The notes: generated by a model not told the origin, from the letters alone. A stretch of DNA of 19,613 nucleotides from Nitrososphaerota archaeon (GCA_029460375.1 JARPAQ010000038.1:1-19613); one strand, 5' to 3'; counted from the first letter of the stretch, positions 7,336 through 14,920 are shown. A program made the numbers and translations.

Positions 7336-8265
7336 ATGTCCATGATCAAGGTTCTGGTATGCGACAAGATCTCGGAAAAAGGGGTGAAGATGCTTTCAGA
7401 CGCAGGATTTGAAGTGTCATATACACCCGATATAACTCCAGAGGATATACTCTCAACCATACCGGACTATGATGCTGTAATTGTTAGGAGCCGAACCAAG
7501 ATAACTCACGAAGTCATAACGGCAAGCAAACGGTTGAAGGCAGTGGGGCGAGCTGGTGCGGGGCTGGACAACATAGATCTAAAGGCCGCTGAAGAGGCAG
7601 GTGTCAAGGTGTACAACACACCCGACGCTCTTACAAACGCTGTAGCCGAGCTCGTCATAGGGCTTATGCTGAGTCTGTCCAGAGGGATATGTGTAGGAGA
7701 CTCAGGTTTGAAGAAAGGTGAATGGTTGAAGAGCCGCCTTTTGGGTCAAGAGTTGAAGGGCAAGTTACTCGGTGTTATTGGTATGGGGCGGATAGGTAGA
7801 CGTGTAGCCGAGATTGCGTACATCTTCAGAATGCAGATTCTATACTACGATATCATCGAGATACCTAGAGATGTGATAGAACGGCTGAACCTCCAATTCA
7901 CCGAGCTCGATGACCTTATAGCCAAATCCGACTTCATAACTCTCAACATACCTCTCACACCAGACACCAAGCACTACATAGGCAAGGAGAGACTGGCTAA
8001 GATGAAAAAGACAGCCTACATAATTAACGCTTCAAGAGGAGCGGTAATCGATGAGAAGGCGCTGCTGGAAGCTTTGAGGAATGAGAGTCTGGGGGGAGCT
8101 GCTCTTGATGTTTACGAGGTGGAGCCTCCGGGGCGAAGTGAGCTTATAAGCCTCCCTAATGTGATATGCACTCCTCATATAGGTGCTCAGACAGTGGAAT
8201 CTCAAGAAATAGCGGCGACGGGTATATCTGAAAAGATTATAGGGCACTTCAAGACTGTTGGATAA
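7336..8265 (+). CDS. serA: D-2-hydroxyacid dehydrogenase, probable D-3-phosphoglycerate dehydrogenase (short form)
   Basis: NAD-dependent oxidation of 3-phosphoglycerate for serine synthesis is the likeliest role; glyoxylate/hydroxypyruvate reductase is the alternative. The 309-aa protein has the family signature GRAGAGLDNIDLKAA (71-85), the Rossmann loop GVIGMGRIGRRVAE (146-159) and an Asp after the second strand (YYD, 170-172). The catalytic residues are R234 in NASRGAVID, E263 in YEVEPP and H281 in TPHIGA. It ends right after the catalytic core, so it lacks the regulatory ACT domain of longer SerA proteins and is probably not serine-inhibited in that way. The start is ATG 7336, chosen from the GAGGT Shine-Dalgarno. 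Confidence 0.9.
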   Translation: MSMIKVLVCDKISEKGVKMLSDAGFEVSYTPDITPEDILSTIPDYDAVIVRSRTKITHEVITASKRLKAVGRAGAGLDNIDLKAAEEAGVKVYNTPDALTNAVAELVIGLMLSLSRGICVGDSGLKKGEWLKSRLLGQELKGKLLGVIGMGRIGRRVAEIAYIFRMQILYYDIIEIPRDVIERLNLQFTELDDLIAKSDFITLNIPLTPDTKHYIGKERLAKMKKTAYIINASRGAVIDEKALLEALRNESLGGAALDVYEVEPPGRSELISLPNVICTPHIGAQTVESQEIAATGISEKIIGHFKTVG

Positions 8266-8305
8266 GGTTTAAGAAGAGTTCAGAATCATCCGGGTTGTCC
8301 AGAGA

Positions 8306-8758
8306 ATGTACCGAGAGATAAGTAAGACTTGGCGGGGTATGCTCAGTAAAAGGAGTGATGAACTGAAGGCTAAGGGCATAGACCTTAGAAGACGCAGCAC
8401 CATAGAGCGTTTAGAAAGACCTACTCGTCTGGATAGGGCTAGACGCTTAGGCTACAAGGCTAAACCGGGCTTCATAGTTGTCCGTATAAAGGTCGGCCGG
8501 GGTGGTATGAGGCGCAGTAAGGCGAGTGGAGGAAGAAGGCCCAAGCATGCTGGTATCGTGAAGATGAAGGCGGATGTAAGTATGCGTCAGACCTCAGAGA
8601 AAAGGGTTGCAACCAAATTCCCCAACCTTAAGGTTCTCAACTCATACTTTCTGTATAAAGATGGCAAGAACGCGTGGTATGAAGTAATACTGATCGACCC
8701 ACATAATCCTTCTGTGAAGAGCGATAAGGATGTTGGAGGGTTGGCCGCCAACCCTTAG
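8306..8758 (+). CDS. rpl15e: 50S ribosomal protein L15e (eL15)
   Basis: A basic archaeal/eukaryotic large-subunit protein of 150 aa. Family-typical stretches include RLDRARRLGYKAKPGF, VVRIKVGRGGMRRSKASGGR, FPNLKVLNSYFLYKDG and WYEVILIDPHNP. The start is ATG 8306, in the context of a TATA-like GTTTAAGA at 8267-8274 just after the serA stop, so it probably has its own promoter. The TAG stop (8756-8758) overlaps the TAA stop of convergent truD (8757-8755). The N-terminus is slightly compact next to the archaeal homologues I remember, but no earlier in-frame ATG is evident. Confidence 0.95.
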   Translation: MYREISKTWRGMLSKRSDELKAKGIDLRRRSTIERLERPTRLDRARRLGYKAKPGFIVVRIKVGRGGMRRSKASGGRRPKHAGIVKMKADVSMRQTSEKRVATKFPNLKVLNSYFLYKDGKNAWYEVILIDPHNPSVKSDKDVGGLAANP

Positions 8759-10089
8759 AAGCCTGCAGCCACTGGGTCAGACGGCTTTATCAGTTCGCGT
8801 AGAATCACGGTGGCGTACGATCCTTTTAGGAGAGTAAATTGAAGCAGGCAAGAGGATTTATCTGTTGATTCTGTCTGGATGTTTAATTCGTTCGCCAGTA
8901 GGGGCGGGATTCTGAACCCGCCCTCCATGCTCAGCTCCGGCATCTGTTTTATGTAAAACTGTCTCGGCGATATGTCTTCCTCCTCCAATATGCTCTGAGT
9001 TATCTGGTCGAATCTACCATTACTAGCTCTGAAGGTGTATCCTACTAGTTGAACTAGTGGGGTTATCTTCTTTTTCGAATCACCTGTCTCTTCTCCACTT
9101 CGGGCTCTCTTTATTTCAGATATGCTTCCGTCTCTCATATCTAAGGTACCGTAAATATCGTCAGCATCAACACTAGTCAAATCTTGCTTCTCTTCAACTG
9201 CTTTAGACATAACTCGGTTGAATAGATACGACTGATAGGAGTTTATGAAGAGCCTCCTAACCGAGATCGGAACAGCTCTCAGCGCCTTTACCCAGTCTCG
9301 AGGATTCTCTATAAGCGACTTCACCACACTCTGCTCTATATCTTGGTTCCACTTCAACCTCTTCAGAAGAGAAGGGTAGTTAGCTGGATCTTTCATCTCT
9401 TCTCTTGACGCATTGATCTCCTCATCCTGCTGCTCTGAAGGGTATGAGACTAGTGTTGTAACAGCCTCTTCAAACCTCCCTCTCAGTATATCCCTCCCAA
9501 CTAGATGGTTTACAGGTCTCTTGGCTCCGAACCTCTGGTATCCGTAAAAGTTCGGTACACGCATATCCTCAACGGTGCGCTTCAACTCTGCTGCGGCGGT
9601 CTTGATGCTCTCTATAGTGCTCTCTGTGTCTGTTATTCTAATTGTGAAGCGGTTTCCCGCTAGGCTTCTTCGGGTCAGAAGGCTGTTGTGGTATCCGTAG
9701 AGTTCTAGAGATATTTTCGGTGATACTTGGATATTCCTTGGAGCATCTTCTTTAAGGTGCTTTGGGCTGATGTACTGAGTGGTTTGAGCTCGAGAGTCTT
9801 TCAGTCCTAGGTAGTGTGTCTTCCATCCGAGCCGATGTCTTATCTGCTGGATGGCGTGAAGTGTATCTACACCTTCTTTCGCCAGTATGTAGACTGGGTA
9901 CTGGTTTGTAGATGTGGGTCTATCTGATATGCTGCCTAAAGTCTGAGGGTCAAGTATCTCTTCCACCTTAAAGTCTTCGTATCTACTTCTTATCCTGCCT
10001 CCTATCCCTTCAAGATCTGTAGCATACCTGTAGATACCTATCTGGGCATCGATGCCTCCGATGCTGCGGCTCGTCTTCATCAGAACCAT
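8755..10089 (-). CDS. truD: tRNA pseudouridine(13) synthase TruD
   Basis: It isomerises U13 in tRNA. The catalytic motif is GLKDSRAQTTQ with D98. A TRUD-type segment PNFYGYQRFGAKRPVNHLVG follows near residue 178, and FINSYQSYLFNRVMSK near 280. The length of 444 aa fits archaeal TruD, which carries a larger insertion than the bacterial enzyme. Two starts compete. ATG 10089 gives 444 aa; ATG 10080 gives 441 aa and overlaps the fen1 stop as TGATG, the classic re-initiation arrangement. In either case truD and fen1 form a coupled pair. Confidence 0.93.
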   Translation of the reverse strand: MVLMKTSRSIGGIDAQIGIYRYATDLEGIGGRIRSRYEDFKVEEILDPQTLGSISDRPTSTNQYPVYILAKEGVDTLHAIQQIRHRLGWKTHYLGLKDSRAQTTQYISPKHLKEDAPRNIQVSPKISLELYGYHNSLLTRRSLAGNRFTIRITDTESTIESIKTAAAELKRTVEDMRVPNFYGYQRFGAKRPVNHLVGRDILRGRFEEAVTTLVSYPSEQQDEEINASREEMKDPANYPSLLKRLKWNQDIEQSVVKSLIENPRDWVKALRAVPISVRRLFINSYQSYLFNRVMSKAVEEKQDLTSVDADDIYGTLDMRDGSISEIKRARSGEETGDSKKKITPLVQLVGYTFRASNGRFDQITQSILEEEDISPRQFYIKQMPELSMEGGFRIPPLLANELNIQTESTDKSSCLLQFTLLKGSYATVILRELIKPSDPVAAGF

Positions 10090-11105
10090 TTCTCTAGGCT
10101 TTCAGACCTTTCCTGCTCCACCTTTTCAAGCCTTTCAAGAGCCCGGTTTACTCTGTCTTCAGAGAAGGCCCGTTCACCGCAGAGAAAAGCTATAACCTTG
10201 CCACGATCAGGGGGACTCCACTCTACCTTCTTCTTCGGCTCCGTGACTTCGGGGTGAAGGAATATCTCCCTTATAGCTTGGTAGTCTATCTTCTGTAATT
10301 CTTCTTTGATGCTTACTATCTTCTCTAACCGACCATACTTCTTCACATACTTCAAAGCAGTAACGGGCCCTATGCGTTTGAAACCGTCTGGGTTAAAGTC
10401 AGTCCCCACTAGAATCCCGATATCTACCAGCTGCTCACAAGACACTCCAAGCAGCTCGAGAAGCCTCTTCATCTCTATCTCCTCAGGCTCCACGTTGACA
10501 TAGACGTTTCTGCCGGGTAGCTTCCTTCTTCCGGATACTGTTACGTTTCTTACAAGCCTTGCGGCTCCGAAGAGCAGTGCGTCAAAGTCTTGGCTCGCTG
10601 CGTCTGTCGCTACACCTATCTTCGTCAGGTAAGCTGCTGTCGCCTCTCCTTCTGACGGTGCGTCTATCCAAGGTATCCCCAGCAGGTCTAGCATTCGTTT
10701 GGTGTCTTCTACCATGTAGTCTTGCAGGTAGGATGTTGCTTGGGCGTATTTTCGAGCTTCCGCTAGGTCTCCTCGGGCCAAGGCTTTGCTGTATAGTTTT
10801 ACAGCTTCTTTTTTGACGGCTCTTCTTCTCTGAATTTCAATGGTTTTTAGTGTGGGTGGTTTGCCGTCGAGTATGTAGATCGGCTTTATCCCTAGTTCCA
10901 GCAGGTTTATGTTTCGGTAGAATAGGCCGCTTAGGTGGCTGGTTACTCTTCCCTGTCTGTCCATGAGGTGTTCTCCTCTTTCACCTCGTATTATGGCTAG
11001 GAACTGGTACAGAGCATTGTACGCATCTACGGCCAGGGTTCGGCCTGCCAGACGCTCCAGCGGTATCTTTACAGGCTTAACTAGATCTCTTAGATTTACA
11101 CCCAA
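10080..11105 (-). CDS. fen: Flap endonuclease 1 (FEN-1)
   Basis: A structure-specific 5' nuclease for Okazaki fragment maturation and base-excision repair. The 341-aa protein has all seven metal-binding acidic residues: D27 (VDAYNALYQF), D80 (ILDGKPP), E152 and E154 (SEGEA), D173 and D175 (SQDFDALLFG) and D236 (VGTDFNPDG). The helix-two-turn-helix region is FNPDGFKRIGPVTALKYV. The C-terminus, ESLEKWF, looks like a PCNA-interaction box with Ser in place of the leading Gln. The start is TTG 11105, giving the expected MGVNLRDL; the second residue must be Gly in this family. GAGGT lies 11 nt upstream, within a perfect dyad (11119-11135). Confidence 0.95.
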   Translation of the reverse strand: MGVNLRDLVKPVKIPLERLAGRTLAVDAYNALYQFLAIIRGERGEHLMDRQGRVTSHLSGLFYRNINLLELGIKPIYILDGKPPTLKTIEIQRRRAVKKEAVKLYSKALARGDLAEARKYAQATSYLQDYMVEDTKRMLDLLGIPWIDAPSEGEATAAYLTKIGVATDAASQDFDALLFGAARLVRNVTVSGRRKLPGRNVYVNVEPEEIEMKRLLELLGVSCEQLVDIGILVGTDFNPDGFKRIGPVTALKYVKKYGRLEKIVSIKEELQKIDYQAIREIFLHPEVTEPKKKVEWSPPDRGKVIAFLCGERAFSEDRVNRALERLEKVEQERSESLEKWF

Positions 11106-11118
11106 CTCTATGCTCTAC

Positions 11119-11135
11119 CTCTCTTTTGAAGAGAG
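11119..11135. repeat. Perfect 7-bp inverted repeat between fen1 and the zinc-ribbon gene
   Basis: CTCTCTT, TTG, AAGAGAG: arms 11119-11125 and 11129-11135 with a 3-nt centre. It lies between the TATA-like box (11138-11146) and the fen1 start, and its fen1-proximal edge abuts the GAGGT Shine-Dalgarno. It could be a repressor site or an mRNA hairpin. Confidence 0.5.
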
Positions 11136-11137
11136 TT

Positions 11138-11146
11138 ACTTTTAAC
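11138..11146. promoter_or_regulatory. TATA-like box possibly shared by divergent fen1 and zinc-ribbon genes
   Basis: ACTTTTAAC on plus reads GTTAAAAGT on minus. Initiation about 26 nt away would be near 11117 for fen1 and 11168 for the plus-strand gene (ATG 11190). No second TATA-like box is evident in this 84-bp gap. Confidence 0.4.
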
Positions 11147-11189
11147 TTTGAAGTCTCCAATACATCAAATAACGGTGCTGTGAACGATT

Positions 11190-11648
11190 ATGCAAGGCTG
11201 GAAATGCGAGCGGTGCGGATTTACACATATAGCCGAAGCTATAGAGAAGATCCCGAGCAGATGCCCATCCTGCAGATCCACACGGGTAAAAAGCATAATC
11301 ATCCGGCCAGAGGGAGAAGATAGGTATGAACTCTCTATCCGCGAGATATACGGGATACTTGACAGAATCACAGAATTGCCTGTTCCGGAGCAGGAAGATG
11401 CTAGGAAGACGCTTAGAGAATCCGGCGGGGTTCACGTCTTATGCTTAGATGAGCGGAAAGGCAGACTCAGCGAAGTCCTCACCAGAAACGAATTAGAAGG
11501 CTACCTCTCACTTATCAGGACTCAGAACTTCGGTCTAGCCGTCATAGGTCACTCTGTAGTGGCTATTTCTCCCGACTCACCCATACGGCCACACGTAGGA
11601 TTGAACAGATCAAAGCTCGACGAGCTAGAAGGCCTGTCTGAGCCATAG
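11190..11648 (+). CDS. Zinc-ribbon protein, unknown function
   Basis: I do not recognise this family. The 152-aa protein begins with a zinc ribbon (C6-xx-C9 ... C25-xx-C28, rubredoxin-like knuckles WKCERCGF and CPSC). A soluble alpha/beta region follows, including YELSIREIYGILDRI, GGVHVLCLDERKG and a C-terminal GLAVIGHSVVAISPDSP. There are no membrane segments or signal peptide. It is divergent from fen1, with which it may share a promoter, and converges on the Cdc48 gene with a 2-bp gap. A nucleic-acid or translation role is possible from the zinc ribbon and the neighbours, but this is only inference. The stop is TAG. Confidence 0.75.
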   Translation: MQGWKCERCGFTHIAEAIEKIPSRCPSCRSTRVKSIIIRPEGEDRYELSIREIYGILDRITELPVPEQEDARKTLRESGGVHVLCLDERKGRLSEVLTRNELEGYLSLIRTQNFGLAVIGHSVVAISPDSPIRPHVGLNRSKLDELEGLSEP

Positions 11649-11650
11649 GT

Positions 11651-13849
11651 TCAGCCATAGAAATCTTTCTTAGCCCGCTTAGGCAGCTGGTTCGCCATCT
11701 TTTCATATATAGACTCGTACCACGATATTACCTCGGGGTTCACCGACGGCTTCACATTCCTAAAGGCAACTTCAAAGTCACCACTAGATATAGATAGTTT
11801 CTCTGCAGATCTGTTCAAGGCAGATATGGCAGCTTCTCTACATAGTGCCTCGAGATCTGCTCCTGAATACCCGTCAGCTTTCTTCGCGATATCTGTCAAA
11901 GATACCTTCTTGTTCAGAGGCATATTCTTAGATATGACTCCTAAGATATTCTCTCTGCTCTTTTCATCGGGCGCCGTTACGTATATGGGGAGATCTATCC
12001 TCCCTGGCCGTATCAGTGCAGAGTCAAGTAGATCAGGTCTATTTGTAGCCCCTACCACAAATATGTCGCCAACGTTATGTATACTATCTATCTCGGTCAA
12101 AAGCTGGCTTAGAACACGCTCTCCCACGCCTGAATCTTCTCCACCAAGCGATCTGGAAACTCCCAAAGAATCTATCTCGTCAAAGAAGACTATACAGGGC
12201 GCAGAGGACTTCGCCTTCCTGAAGATCTCACGTACAGCCTTCTCAGACTCACCCACCCACTTGGACAGAACCTCGGGGCCACGAACCGTGATAAAGTTGG
12301 CCGCGCTCTCCGTAGCGATAGCTCTAGCCAGAAGTGTCTTGCCACATCCAGAAGGCCCGTACAACAAGACTCCTCTGGTAGGCTTGACTCCGGCCTTGAT
12401 GAACAGTTCAGGATGCTTAATAGCCCATATCACATTATCCTGAAGCTTCTTCTTGACATCATCCAACCCCCCTATATCACTCCACCGGACCGTAGGTGTC
12501 TCAACATAGAACTCCCTCATAGCTGTAGGAACTATCTCCTTGAAGGCTTCGTGAAAATCATTGACAGTTACAATAAGCTTCTCCAGAACCTCAGGCGCTA
12601 TACTATCACTTTCTATATCTATGTCTGGAAGGTAGCGTCTCAAAGCCTTCAACGCAGACTCTCTGCATAACGCTCTCAGATCAGCCCCTGTATAACCATG
12701 CAGTATTCTAGCCAGATTCTTGAGATCTACATCGGCTGCGAGAGGCATACCTCGAGTATGTATCTGAAGAATCTCAAGCCTATCTTCAACATTCGGCACA
12801 CCTATCTCCACCTCTCGGTCAAACCTACCCGGACGTCTCAGCGCAGGATCTACTCCTTCCGGCCTGTTGGTCGCCCCCATAACTACTACATCTCCTCGAT
12901 CTGACAGACCATCCATCAGAGCTAAAAGCTGAGCTACAACCCTCTTCTCAACATCTCCAAACACATCTTCACGTTTAGGCGCGACAGCATCTATTTCATC
13001 GACAAAGATTATACTAGGCACGTTGTCACGCGCCTCCTTGAATATCTCTCGCAGCTTCGCCTCAGTCTCCCCGTAATACTTGTTCATAATCTCAGGACCG
13101 TTCACCGAAAAGAAGCTCGCTTCACACTCATTAGCCAACCCCTTCGCTAGAAGCGTCTTACCACACCCTGGAGGACCATACAGCAGGATACCGCTCGGCG
13201 CCTCCACACCTAACCGCTGGAATATCTCTGGGTGGCGTAGAGGTAGCTCAACAATTTCACGCAGTCTCCGTATCTCCTCCTTCAACCCGCCGATTTCGTC
13301 ATAGGTTATGGTCGAAGATATCTTCCTCTCGGCCAAAGGTTCTGGCAGAATGGTGATACGTGAATTCTCTTCTACCTTCAGGACACCTTTAGGCCTTACT
13401 CCTGATATGTTGAATATTATCGGGTTACCCAAGACTACTACTGAGATATCGTCTCCTTCAGTTATGGGGAAGCCTTTCAACCGGTTTCTAACAAAATCAG
13501 AAAAGTCTTTGTCGACTGTCAGTCTTGTTCCCACGGGTACTAGGGTTAAGCTGCGTGCTGTCTTGGCGGTTGCTTTTCTTATCGTTACATCTTCGTTTAT
13601 CCTTACTCCGGCATTCTTTCGGGTTTGACCATCTACCCTCAGAATTCCTAGCCATTGATCATCCGGGTCGGTGGGCCACGCTGTCGCAGCTGTCGACTGT
13701 TTACCTATGAGCTCGATAATGTCGCCCGCAGTTATCTTGAGGGTGTTCATGGTGTCTGCGTCTATCCTTGCTCTTCCCTTACCTACGTCCCTCTGCTTAG
13801 CTTCAGCCACCTTCAATTGAACCGCAGATACCTTCTTTTCTCTCGCCAT
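11651..13849 (-). CDS. Cdc48/VAT-type AAA+ ATPase
   Basis: A double-ring hexameric unfoldase that remodels proteins and feeds the archaeal proteasome. The 732-aa protein has the Cdc48 N-domain (1 to about 180), then D1 with Walker A GPPGCGKT (225-232), pore loop KYYG (257-260), Walker B IIFVDEID (280-287), sensor GATNRP and Arg fingers in RRPGRFD. D2 follows with Walker A GPSGCGKT (498-505), pore loop KWVG (530-533), Walker B IVFFDEID (553-560) and GATNRP (600-605). Both Walker A motifs carry Cys where Thr is common. The protein ends F-Y-G, a hydrophobic-Tyr-X (HbYX) tail of the kind that docks on 20S proteasomes. The start is ATG 13849, with GGAGGT about 7 nt upstream. It lies 71 bp downstream of aEF1B on the same strand; a TATA-like box at 13904-13914 suggests its own promoter. 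Confidence 0.96.
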   Translation of the reverse strand: MAREKKVSAVQLKVAEAKQRDVGKGRARIDADTMNTLKITAGDIIELIGKQSTAATAWPTDPDDQWLGILRVDGQTRKNAGVRINEDVTIRKATAKTARSLTLVPVGTRLTVDKDFSDFVRNRLKGFPITEGDDISVVVLGNPIIFNISGVRPKGVLKVEENSRITILPEPLAERKISSTITYDEIGGLKEEIRRLREIVELPLRHPEIFQRLGVEAPSGILLYGPPGCGKTLLAKGLANECEASFFSVNGPEIMNKYYGETEAKLREIFKEARDNVPSIIFVDEIDAVAPKREDVFGDVEKRVVAQLLALMDGLSDRGDVVVMGATNRPEGVDPALRRPGRFDREVEIGVPNVEDRLEILQIHTRGMPLAADVDLKNLARILHGYTGADLRALCRESALKALRRYLPDIDIESDSIAPEVLEKLIVTVNDFHEAFKEIVPTAMREFYVETPTVRWSDIGGLDDVKKKLQDNVIWAIKHPELFIKAGVKPTRGVLLYGPSGCGKTLLARAIATESAANFITVRGPEVLSKWVGESEKAVREIFRKAKSSAPCIVFFDEIDSLGVSRSLGGEDSGVGERVLSQLLTEIDSIHNVGDIFVVGATNRPDLLDSALIRPGRIDLPIYVTAPDEKSRENILGVISKNMPLNKKVSLTDIAKKADGYSGADLEALCREAAISALNRSAEKLSISSGDFEVAFRNVKPSVNPEVISWYESIYEKMANQLPKRAKKDFYG

Positions 13850-13903
13850 AAGGATACCTCCGTCTTGACAGTACCTAATTGTAATAGGGGGGCATAAGTT
13901 TTA

Positions 13904-13914
13904 CCCTTATATCA
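13904..13914 (-). promoter_or_regulatory. TATA-like box for the Cdc48/VAT gene
   Basis: The minus strand reads GATATAAGGGT. Initiation would be near 13884, leaving a leader of about 35 nt that contains the GGAGGT Shine-Dalgarno. Read-through from the upstream zinc-ribbon/aEF1B unit is also possible. Confidence 0.4.
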
Positions 13915-13920
13915 GCCGGT

Positions 13921-14202
13921 CTACTTCAGACTAGTAGACGCTCTACTGACGCCGATTACATCAACCTGACTGACTATAGGCGAAGCGCGAATAGCCTCCT
14001 CCAAAGCATCCATAACTCCTTCCTTCTCTTCAAACTGGACGTCCAGAATCGAGGCGATAAGCCCGTAAGCTATAGGCTCTTCCGACTCCCTCTTCACAAC
14101 CATACCATCAGGCAGCTTTCCTTTAATCGATTCAACGATATCACTGCTCTTTATACCAGCGTCGGTGGGAAGTATCTTCAACCTTGCAATAAGTGACGAC
14201 AG
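13921..14202 (-). CDS. ef1b: Translation elongation factor aEF1B (EF-1 beta), CTG start proposed
   Basis: A guanine-nucleotide exchange factor for aEF1A. It has the compact archaeal EF1B fold: KILPTDAGIKSSDIVESIKG, EEPIAYGLIASILDVQF (the GL-x-(A/S) core) and VSQVDVIGVSR. The first canonical start, TTG 14181, gives MKILP and cuts off the first beta strand (family pattern M-x-x-V-x-x-K-(V/I)-x-P). The frame is open upstream to TGA 14211 with no ATG, GTG or TTG. CTG at 14202 yields MSSLIARLKILP, a natural family N-terminus of 93 aa. AGGTGAT, fully complementary to the archaeal anti-Shine-Dalgarno, lies 5 nt before that CTG. The site overlaps the stop region of the upstream zinc-ribbon gene, so the pair is probably coupled. 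Confidence 0.88.
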   Translation of the reverse strand: MSSLIARLKILPTDAGIKSSDIVESIKGKLPDGMVVKRESEEPIAYGLIASILDVQFEEKEGVMDALEEAIRASPIVSQVDVIGVSRASTSLK

Positions 14203-14207
14203 AACGT

Positions 14208-14214
14208 ATCACCT
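14208..14214 (-). promoter_or_regulatory. Shine-Dalgarno for the aEF1B CTG start
   Basis: The minus strand reads AGGTGAT, a seven-base match to the archaeal 16S 3' end, 5 nt upstream of CTG 14202. Its distance to TTG 14181 is 26 nt, too far to serve that codon. It overlaps the TAG stop of the zinc-ribbon gene. Confidence 0.65.
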
Positions 14215-14401
14215 AGGGTCCTTCGAACCCGCAGTTCACACACCTGTACTCACGAGAGAATTTGCGGCACTTTTCACAACGCCACACCAAAATGTCTCCG
14301 CACTCAGGACAGTGGAACTTCGACGCCTTATCACCAGGCATTATCGGCCTATTACAGGATGTACAGACCGGCAGTTGTACACTATGTTGCTCTTCAGACA
14401 T
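14213..14401 (-). CDS. Zinc-ribbon microprotein with four CxxC motifs, next to aEF1B
   Basis: A 62-aa protein with eight cysteines in four knuckles: C13-TS-C16, C31-PE-C34 (CPECG), C42-EK-C45 and C54-VN-C57. This should form two zinc sites and closely fits the small archaeal zinc-finger family typified by Haloferax HVO_2753, encoded beside EF1B in many archaea. Its role may be in translation or nucleic-acid binding; I infer this from linkage. The start is ATG 14401 behind a strong TATA box (14429-14437) with a very short leader. The stop TAG at 14213 is followed at once by the Shine-Dalgarno region of aEF1B. Confidence 0.88.
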   Translation of the reverse strand: MSEEQHSVQLPVCTSCNRPIMPGDKASKFHCPECGDILVWRCEKCRKFSREYRCVNCGFEGP

Positions 14402-14428
14402 ATCTATTCACACCGACCGTGAAACTCA

Positions 14429-14437
14429 TATATAAAA
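14429..14437 (-). promoter_or_regulatory. TATA box for the zinc-ribbon/aEF1B unit
   Basis: The minus strand reads TTTTATATA, the best TATA match in the window. Initiation near 14407 gives a leader of about 6 nt before ATG 14401. Confidence 0.6.
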
Positions 14438-14448
14438 CAGTTTGCTCA

Positions 14449-14889
14449 TCATGTTCTCCATTCAGCTTCGAGCCTAGAGTTGTATTCATCCATCTCTTTC
14501 GAAAAGATCCGTTTTATTGCGAATTTAACAAGGGGTAGAGCGAGTTTGGTGAAGATACCTTTAGGCTTGATCTCTGAACTATACTCCATCCTTGTATAGC
14601 CGTCTTCATCGAAGAGCATGTAGGTGGAAGTGGCGTCGGCTACCTTTCCGCTATAATTTGCTACCCACTTTGATGGGGGGTAAAGGTCAACCTTGCATAG
14701 ATACTTCATAGTTCGACCGAGAATCTTCACTACATCCTCTACTACAATCTGATCATCAGATCTCTTTACGACATTTCTAGATGCTAGTGGAACTACCCGT
14801 TCAGCATCATCCTCTCGTAGGTCTGTCCACCATCGGTATACGTATTCTTTAGGTGCACGGATATGTTTCGTAATCTTCAGCTGCGCCAA
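14449..14889 (-). CDS. SRPBCC (START/polyketide-cyclase-like) family protein
   Basis: A probable small-molecule or lipid binding protein of 146 aa. The N-terminus, LKITKHIRAPKEYVYRWWTDL, is the typical first strand and helix of the SRPBCC helix-grip fold. The middle has alternating strands (IVVEDVVKILGRTMKYLCKVDL, TRMEYSSEIKPKG), and the long C-terminal helix is LALPLVKFAIKRIFSKEMDEY. I see no catalytic motif. The start is TTG 14889, with GAGG 4 nt upstream and a TATA-like CTATTAATGG at 14911-14920 predicting initiation almost at the start codon. The gene lies between the EF1B unit and a geranylgeranyl-reductase-like flavoprotein on the same strand; a lipid-related role is possible but unproven. 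Confidence 0.75.
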   Translation of the reverse strand: MAQLKITKHIRAPKEYVYRWWTDLREDDAERVVPLASRNVVKRSDDQIVVEDVVKILGRTMKYLCKVDLYPPSKWVANYSGKVADATSTYMLFDEDGYTRMEYSSEIKPKGIFTKLALPLVKFAIKRIFSKEMDEYNSRLEAEWRT

Positions 14890-14910
14890 TACGCCTCAAG
14901 CTAATCAAGA

Positions 14911-14920
14911 CCATTAATAG
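14911..14920 (-). promoter_or_regulatory. TATA-like box for the SRPBCC gene
   Basis: The minus strand reads CTATTAATGG, centred 26-27 nt upstream of TTG 14889, consistent with a leaderless or near-leaderless mRNA. Confidence 0.5.

Noticed and set aside
11142..11435. Minus-strand frames opposite the zinc-ribbon gene
   Set aside because: The plus-strand frame has the ordered CxxC knuckles and a promoter; the antisense frames show no motif and overlap it fully.
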